This document shows, piece by piece, positions 15,276 through 20,550 of a stretch of DNA of 20,550 bases. Position 1 is the stretch's first letter. The number at the start of each line of letters is the position of its first letter. The translations under genes were made by a program, and so were the position numbers. The notes beneath the pieces are model-generated. The model ran no database searches. It saw only the letters and a list, made by a program, of their open reading frames with translations, and was not told the origin of the DNA. Origin of the DNA: Bacteroidales bacterium UBA1800 (lineage in GTDB: Bacteria; Bacteroidota; Bacteroidia; Bacteroidales; VadinHA17); the NCBI GenBank assembly GCA_002319915.1, contig DCFQ01000109.1:1-20550 (forward strand), given 5' to 3'.

Positions 15276-17228
15276 ATGGAGCAGAAGAACAATCATACGG
15301 ACATCAGGAAGCTTTCCCTCGCGGGCGTTATAGTAACGATGGGGATCGTCTTTGGCGACCTGGGCACCAGCCCGTTGTACACCATGCGGTCAGTCATGAT
15401 GGGAAGCAAGGATGGTATTAACGAACTTCTCATTTACGGTTCCCTGTCCTGCATTTTCTGGACCCTGACGCTGTCAACCACGATAAAATATGTGATCATA
15501 ACCCTCCGGGCTGACAATAACGGTGAGGGAGGGATATTTGCACTTTTCGCCCTTATCAGGAGAAAATCCACATGGGCTGCGATCCTTTGCATGATAGGGG
15601 GCTCGGCCCTTCTTGCCGATGGGGTCATAACGCCTTCAATAACCGTAACATCGGCCGTTGAGGGGTTGAGAATGATAAACCCGGAAATTCCCGTGGTCCC
15701 GATAGTCCTTATCATTCTGGCAGTAATGTTTTTCATCCAGCAATTCGGCACCGACCGCGTTGGGAGCTCCTTCGGTCCGATAATGCTGATCTGGTTCCTT
15801 TCCCTTGGGGTACTTGGGATCGATCATATCCGTGAACACCCGGGGATACTGGCAGCCGTCAACCCGGCTTATGCCTTCAGGTTCCTTTCGGAGTTCCCGG
15901 GTGGATTCATCCTTCTGGGGGCAGTATTCCTGTGTACCACAGGGGCAGAAGCCCTTTATGCTGACCTTGGTCACTGCGGAAGGACAAATATCCGGATCTC
16001 CTGGGCTTTCGTAAAGATCTGCCTTCTTCTTAACTATTTCGGTCAGGGTGCATGGCTGATGGTACATTATACCCCGGGTATGGAAATCAACCCGTTCTTT
16101 GAGCTTATGCCCAAATGGCTCATCCTTCCTGGTGTTATCATTGCCACCGCGGCAGCAATAATTGCCAGCCAGGCGATCATAAGCGGGTCGTTCACGCTGA
16201 TAAGCGAGGCTGTTTCACTTAACTTCTGGCCCTGGATCAGGATATTGCATCCGACCTTCGTCAGGGGTCAGGTTTATATCCCGTTCGTGAACTGGCTTCT
16301 GTGGTTTGCCTGCTCCGGGGTTGTGATCGCATTCAGGGAATCGAACAACATGAGTGCTGCATATGGCCTTGCCATTACCATTACTGAAATAATGACAACC
16401 CTTCTTCTCTCTTACTACCTTTACCAGAGGGGAGTCAACCACAGGCTTGTCCTGCTCCTTCTCATGGTATACCTTACTATCGAGGGAAGCTTCCTTACTG
16501 CAAACCTGTACAAATTCAAATATGGAGGATGGTTCACTTTCCTGCTTGCAACTGTCTATTTCATAGTTATGTACGGTTGGTACTTCGGGAGGAAGATCAA
16601 AAACCGCTACGTGACATTTTCAAACCTCAACAATTACATTACACTTTTCAGGGACCTTGCAACTGATGAATCTGTACCCAAAACGGCAACAGATCTTGTT
16701 TATATAATCAGCGCCAACAGGATCGACCAGGTAGAGTCGAAGGTTATTTATTCCATATTCCACCGCCAGCCGAAGAGGGCTGACAGGTATTGGTTTGTCC
16801 ATGTCGACAGGGTTAACGAGCCTAACAGGTTCGAATACCATGTTACACAGATCATCCCGGGGATCCTCACCAGGATCGATTTTCACATAGGCTTCAAGGT
16901 CGAACCAAGGATCAATCTTTACTTCAGGGAAGTACTGGATGTCCTTACCAGGAATGGAGAGGTCAGCCTCGACAGCGGATATGAATCACTGAAGAAATAT
17001 CATGTCCCGAGCGATTTCAGATTCATCCTGATCGAAAGGATTATTCCCCGTGATATCACTCTTGCGACCAGGGAAAACATGACCATGTCGCTGCACACTC
17101 TCCTGAGCAGGCTAAGTATAACCGACCTGATATCCCTGCAGCTCGACTCCACGAATACGGTGACCGAGCAGGTCCCGATCATTATCGATCAGCCCGACTA
17201 CTCAAGAATTAAGCGTATCAATTTATGA
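15276..17228 (+). CDS. kup: Kup-type potassium uptake protein, first copy
   Basis: 650 residues. Kup proteins bring K+ into the cytoplasm, probably together with protons. The N-terminal membrane part has about 12 helices and carries the family signature GDLGTSPLY (27-35) plus the charged motifs RADNNGEGGIFALFALIRRK, ADGVITPSITVTSAVEG (114-130) and LYADLGHCGR, whose acidic residues matter for ion passage in E. coli Kup. From about residue 450 a soluble cytoplasmic domain follows, including DFHIGFKVEPRINLYFREV, as in bacterial Kup. The length is normal and no key residue is missing. It is the first gene of a rightward unit. Its stop codon overlaps the start of the second copy by four bases (ATGA), so translation is coupled. 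It is divergent from the capA-like gene. Confidence 0.95.
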   Translation: MEQKNNHTDIRKLSLAGVIVTMGIVFGDLGTSPLYTMRSVMMGSKDGINELLIYGSLSCIFWTLTLSTTIKYVIITLRADNNGEGGIFALFALIRRKSTWAAILCMIGGSALLADGVITPSITVTSAVEGLRMINPEIPVVPIVLIILAVMFFIQQFGTDRVGSSFGPIMLIWFLSLGVLGIDHIREHPGILAAVNPAYAFRFLSEFPGGFILLGAVFLCTTGAEALYADLGHCGRTNIRISWAFVKICLLLNYFGQGAWLMVHYTPGMEINPFFELMPKWLILPGVIIATAAAIIASQAIISGSFTLISEAVSLNFWPWIRILHPTFVRGQVYIPFVNWLLWFACSGVVIAFRESNNMSAAYGLAITITEIMTTLLLSYYLYQRGVNHRLVLLLLMVYLTIEGSFLTANLYKFKYGGWFTFLLATVYFIVMYGWYFGRKIKNRYVTFSNLNNYITLFRDLATDESVPKTATDLVYIISANRIDQVESKVIYSIFHRQPKRADRYWFVHVDRVNEPNRFEYHVTQIIPGILTRIDFHIGFKVEPRINLYFREVLDVLTRNGEVSLDSGYESLKKYHVPSDFRFILIERIIPRDITLATRENMTMSLHTLLSRLSITDLISLQLDSTNTVTEQVPIIIDQPDYSRIKRINL

Positions 17229-19189
17229 CCAATAACCATTTGTCAACTGCTGCCAAAAAGCCGCTGGGAATAAACAAGCTCTCGCTGGCCGGGATCATTG
17301 TGACCCTGGGAATCGTTTACGGCGATCTGGGTACCAGCCCTCTCTATACAATGCAGGCAATCATCAACCAGGGGATCAGCAATGTCAATGAACTGCTTAT
17401 TTACGGATCTATTTCCTGCGTATTCTGGACCCTTACTTTGCAGACTACCATAAAGTACATAATTATTACCCTTCGCGCCGATAACAAGGGAGAGGGAGGC
17501 ATTTTTGCACTCTTTGCGCTGATCAGGAGAAAATCATCCTGGGTTGCGATACTTACAATGATCGGAGGCGCTGCCCTTCTGTCAGACGGGGTCATAACTC
17601 CTGCAATCACAGTCACTTCGTCAGTTGAGGGCTTGAGGTACCTGAACCCTGATATACCGGTGATACCGATTGTCCTTGCGATATTTGCAGTCCTTTTCTT
17701 TATACAGCAGTTCGGGACCGATTTTGTTGGGAAATCCTTTGGTCCGATAATGGTGGTATGGTTCCTCATGCTGGGTATCATGGGTTTCTCTCAGCTGATT
17801 TACCACCCGGAGATCCTCAAGGCGTTGAATCCGGCATATGCTATAAAATTCCTTACTCAGTACAAGGGAGGTTTCATTCTTCTCGGGGCAGTGTTTCTTT
17901 GTACCACGGGGGCTGAGGCACTTTATTCGGATCTGGGGCATTGCGGCAGATCGAACATCAGGATATCCTGGATCTTTGTTAAGACCATGCTTTTGCTGAA
18001 CTACTTCGGACAGGGTGCATGGATCATGATGAATCTCGGTTCAGCCGGGGGAACAAATCCATTCTTTGCAATCATGCCAAAGTGGTTCATCCTGCCGGGA
18101 ATACTTATAGCGACTGCAGCAGCGATAATAGCGAGCCAGGCACTTATAAGCGGTTCATTCACGCTTCTCAGCGAGGCAGTCTCCCTGAATTTCTGGCCAA
18201 AGATAAGGATCCTGCATCCCACACGGGTCAAGGGACAAGTATACCTGCCCTTCGTGAACTGGTCGCTCTGGTTGATGTGCAGCCTCGTCGTGATCACATT
18301 CCAGGCATCCACAAACATGGAAGCAGCTTACGGGCTTGCAATTACGATCACAATGATCATGACCACCCTTTTGTTGTCCTATTACCTGCTTCTGAAACAC
18401 ATCGACAAACGGCTGATCATTCTTCTTCTGGTTGTCTACCTGACAATTGAAGGCGGCTTTCTTATATCCAACCTTCACAAGTTCCAGTACGGAGGCTGGT
18501 TTACGCTACTGCTGGCTTCGGTGTACTTCCTGCTTATGCTGGGATGGTATTTCGCCAGGAAGATCAGGAACCGCTACATCACCTTTTCAAAGCTTGCCGA
18601 TTACCTTCCGATGATCAGGGATTTGAGCCAGGATAAAACGGTGCCGCGGATCGCCACTAACCTGGTTTACCTGATAAAAGCCAACCATAAGGACCAGATC
18701 GAGGCAAAGGTGATCTATTCAATTTTCCAGAAGCAGCCCAAACGTGCCGAGACCTACTGGCTTCTCCATGTCAACAGGGTTGACGATCCCAACAGGTTCG
18801 AGTATGAAGTTGAACATATAATCCCCGGCATCCTGATAAGGGTCGATTTTCATATTGGATTCAAGGTGGAGCCAAAGATCAATCTTTACTTCAGGGAAGT
18901 GATCGAGGACCTTGTTAAATCGGGAGAGATAAAGCTTGAAAGCAGTTACGATTCTCTCAGGAAGCATGGGTTCCCGGGTGATTTCAAGTTTATAATACTC
19001 GACAGGATAATGATCCGCGACTACAAGCTGCCCAAGCGCGAAAACTTCATCCTTGCCCTGAACACTATTGCACGGCGGCTGAGCATCAGCGAGATCAGGG
19101 CCCTCCAGCTTGATCCCACAACGACTATCGTTGAGCATGTTCCCATCATCATTGATCAGACCCGCCATCAAAGGATGAAAAGGATTTGA
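17225..19189 (+). CDS. kup: Kup-type potassium uptake protein, second copy
   Basis: 654 residues, a paralogue of the preceding gene with the same layout: about 12 membrane helices and a soluble C-terminal domain. It has GDLGTSPLY, RADNKGEGGIFALFALIRRK, SDGVITPAITVTSSVEG, LYSDLGHCGR and the C-terminal DFHIGFKVEPKINLYFREV. In two aligned blocks of the membrane part (81 residues) I count 10 differences from copy one, mostly conservative. The loop after the first helix (MQAIINQGISNVNELL against MRSVMMGSKDGINELL) and the C-terminal third differ more. It begins at the ATGA overlap with copy one and ends 69 bases before cstA. All visible functional residues are kept, so both copies are probably active. 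Pairing or different affinities are possible but not shown. Confidence 0.95.
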   Translation: MTNNHLSTAAKKPLGINKLSLAGIIVTLGIVYGDLGTSPLYTMQAIINQGISNVNELLIYGSISCVFWTLTLQTTIKYIIITLRADNKGEGGIFALFALIRRKSSWVAILTMIGGAALLSDGVITPAITVTSSVEGLRYLNPDIPVIPIVLAIFAVLFFIQQFGTDFVGKSFGPIMVVWFLMLGIMGFSQLIYHPEILKALNPAYAIKFLTQYKGGFILLGAVFLCTTGAEALYSDLGHCGRSNIRISWIFVKTMLLLNYFGQGAWIMMNLGSAGGTNPFFAIMPKWFILPGILIATAAAIIASQALISGSFTLLSEAVSLNFWPKIRILHPTRVKGQVYLPFVNWSLWLMCSLVVITFQASTNMEAAYGLAITITMIMTTLLLSYYLLLKHIDKRLIILLLVVYLTIEGGFLISNLHKFQYGGWFTLLLASVYFLLMLGWYFARKIRNRYITFSKLADYLPMIRDLSQDKTVPRIATNLVYLIKANHKDQIEAKVIYSIFQKQPKRAETYWLLHVNRVDDPNRFEYEVEHIIPGILIRVDFHIGFKVEPKINLYFREVIEDLVKSGEIKLESSYDSLRKHGFPGDFKFIILDRIMIRDYKLPKRENFILALNTIARRLSISEIRALQLDPTTTIVEHVPIIIDQTRHQRMKRI

Positions 19190-19258
19190 CATTGACTGTT
19201 GCTCCGGTAATCTAATTTCATTATTTTAACCGGTCACTTTTAAGGGAAATTCATTGTT

Positions 19259-20550
19259 ATGAATGCAATGCCGGTTGTGATCGGTAGCATTGCATTGTTT
19301 GCGATTGCCTACCGGTTTTACTTCAGTTTTGTTGCTGCCAGGGTCGCGGTCCGGAACGATCTTGTACAGACCCCTGCCTACAGGTTGTATGATGGTCAGA
19401 ACTACTACCCGATGAATAAATGGGTACTGTTCGGCCACCATTTTGCAGCTATCGCGGGAGCGGGACCGCTTGTCGGCCCGGTTCTGGCTGCCCAGTTCGG
19501 ATTCATGCCGGGTTTCCTCTGGATGCTGATAGGTTCGGTCATGGCGGGTGCGGTTCACGACTTCATAGTGCTGACAGCTTCTGTCCAGCATGATGCGAAA
19601 TCACTTGCAGCCATAGCAAAAGCTGAGATCAACAAGGTGAGCGGAGCCACGACCTCCTTTGCAATAATCCTCATAATAGTTGTCGCGCTGGCCGGTCTCG
19701 GCCTGGTCGTGGTAAATGCACTTTCGGAAAGCTCATGGGGCACCTTTACAATTGCATCCACCATCCCGATTGCGATTGCAATGGGGATCTGGATGTTCCG
19801 GGTCAGGAAGGGCAAAACCGCCGAAGCGACAGTTTTCGGGGTGATACTGTTGATCGCAGCGGTGATTGCCGGAAGATATATTCCGGGATCCTCATTGGCC
19901 GGATGGTTTACGTTTGACCACAAGACACTGACGATCCTGATTGCGGTTTACGGATTCTTTGCTTCCGTGCTGCCGGTCTGGCTCCTTCTTTCACCACGCG
20001 ATTACCTCAGCTCGATAATGAAGATCTCCGTTATCGGCCTTCTTGCCATCGGGCTGATCATAGTCGCCCCCGAAATAAAAATGCCGGCCTTCACCGAATT
20101 CGGGAAGGGTGGGGGCCCGATAATCCCGGGTAAGCTTTTTCCCTATCTTTTCATTACCATCGCATGCGGGGCAATTTCCGGGTTTCATGCCCTCGTGAGC
20201 TCGGGAACAACCCCGAAAATGGTAATGAAGGAGTCCGAAATCAAGACAATCGCAGTAGGGGCTATGCTTATTGAGGGAGCTGTCAGCATTATGGCGCTGA
20301 TTGCTGCCACCAGCCTCCTTCCGCTCGATTATTTCCAGATCAACGTTCCTGTCGAAAAGCTCCAGGCAATACTGCCCAGGCTTCACGCAATGGGATTCAC
20401 CGAATCGAACCTCGATACCCTTTCGGCAGCTGTGGGGGAGAAGATTGCAGGAAGGACCGGGGGTGCGGTTTCCCTCGGCGTCGGGATGGCCTATATTTTC
20501 TCCTCGATACCCGGGATGAAGCACCTGATGTCGTACTGGTACCACTTCGC
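19259..20550 (+). CDS. cstA: CstA-type carbon starvation transporter, 3' end outside window
   Basis: 430 complete codons are visible from the ATG at 19259 before the window ends, with no stop. The N-terminus holds a membrane helix, then the CstA hallmark KWVLFGHHFAAIAGAGPLVG (54-73). AGAVHDFIVLTASVQHDAKS follows, and later GAISGFHALVSSGTTPKMV and the start of YIFSSIPGM. CstA proteins are inner-membrane transporters linked to uptake of pyruvate and peptides during carbon limitation. AAGGGAA, about 10 bases upstream (19242-19248), could serve as a weak ribosome-binding site. The 69-base gap after the second kup, on the same strand, allows co-transcription but does not prove it. Confidence 0.93.
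   Translation, partial: MNAMPVVIGSIALFAIAYRFYFSFVAARVAVRNDLVQTPAYRLYDGQNYYPMNKWVLFGHHFAAIAGAGPLVGPVLAAQFGFMPGFLWMLIGSVMAGAVHDFIVLTASVQHDAKSLAAIAKAEINKVSGATTSFAIILIIVVALAGLGLVVVNALSESSWGTFTIASTIPIAIAMGIWMFRVRKGKTAEATVFGVILLIAAVIAGRYIPGSSLAGWFTFDHKTLTILIAVYGFFASVLPVWLLLSPRDYLSSIMKISVIGLLAIGLIIVAPEIKMPAFTEFGKGGGPIIPGKLFPYLFITIACGAISGFHALVSSGTTPKMVMKESEIKTIAVGAMLIEGAVSIMALIAATSLLPLDYFQINVPVEKLQAILPRLHAMGFTESNLDTLSAAVGEKIAGRTGGAVSLGVGMAYIFSSIPGMKHLMSYWYHF

Noticed and set aside
15182..15292. N-terminal extension of the capA-like gene overlapping kup
   Set aside because: It would bury the clear signal peptide that begins at 15181 and overlap the divergent gene.

Overview
The window looks like chromosomal DNA of a member of the Bacteroidota, probably Bacteroidales or a close relative, with roughly half G+C. 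Three things point there. The first is a DUF4290 gene joined to a MurA whose catalytic Cys is replaced by Asp. The second is several candidate promoters with the Bacteroidota -7 element TAnnTTTG. The third is a set of intergenic repeats of the kind common in these genomes (GGGGG/CCCCC palindromes, CTCTGTGT repeats and 7-bp tandem repeats). I see no rRNA, tRNA, insertion sequence, phage gene or CRISPR array.

Layout. (1) 1-690: the 3' remainder of a membrane-anchored TolB/adenylate-cyclase-type gene that stops early, followed by AT-richer DNA with an out-of-frame coding-like tail. (2) 690-1039: no gene; one promoter-like site and a terminator-like hairpin. (3) 1040-2104 (+): a secreted TPR-like protein. 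(4) 9322 down to 2128 (-): grpE, dnaJ, an ABC ATPase and permease of the NatA/NatB type, a sigma-54-type response regulator, and aspartate ammonia-lyase. Repeats fill most of the larger gaps between these genes. (5) 11441 down to 9484 (-): DUF4290 and murA overlapping by one base. (6) 11593-13191 (+): a secreted M1-type zinc metallopeptidase. (7) 15181 down to 13194 (-): a CapA-type phosphatase-fold protein and a His-rich membrane protein of the UreH/NicO-like superfamily. (8) 15276 to the window end (+): two tandem, overlapping Kup potassium transporters and the first 430 codons of a CstA carbon-starvation transporter.

Most of the window is housekeeping: protein folding, cell-wall synthesis, potassium and carbon uptake, and aspartate/fumarate metabolism. 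I found no clear candidate for a wholly new system. The points most worth a second look are the response regulator (altered GAFTGA loop and no DNA-binding domain), the two coupled kup copies, the paired TTAAC palindromes ahead of the His-rich transporter, the heptamer repeat cluster around a 13-bp perfect inverted repeat, and the broken gene at the left edge.
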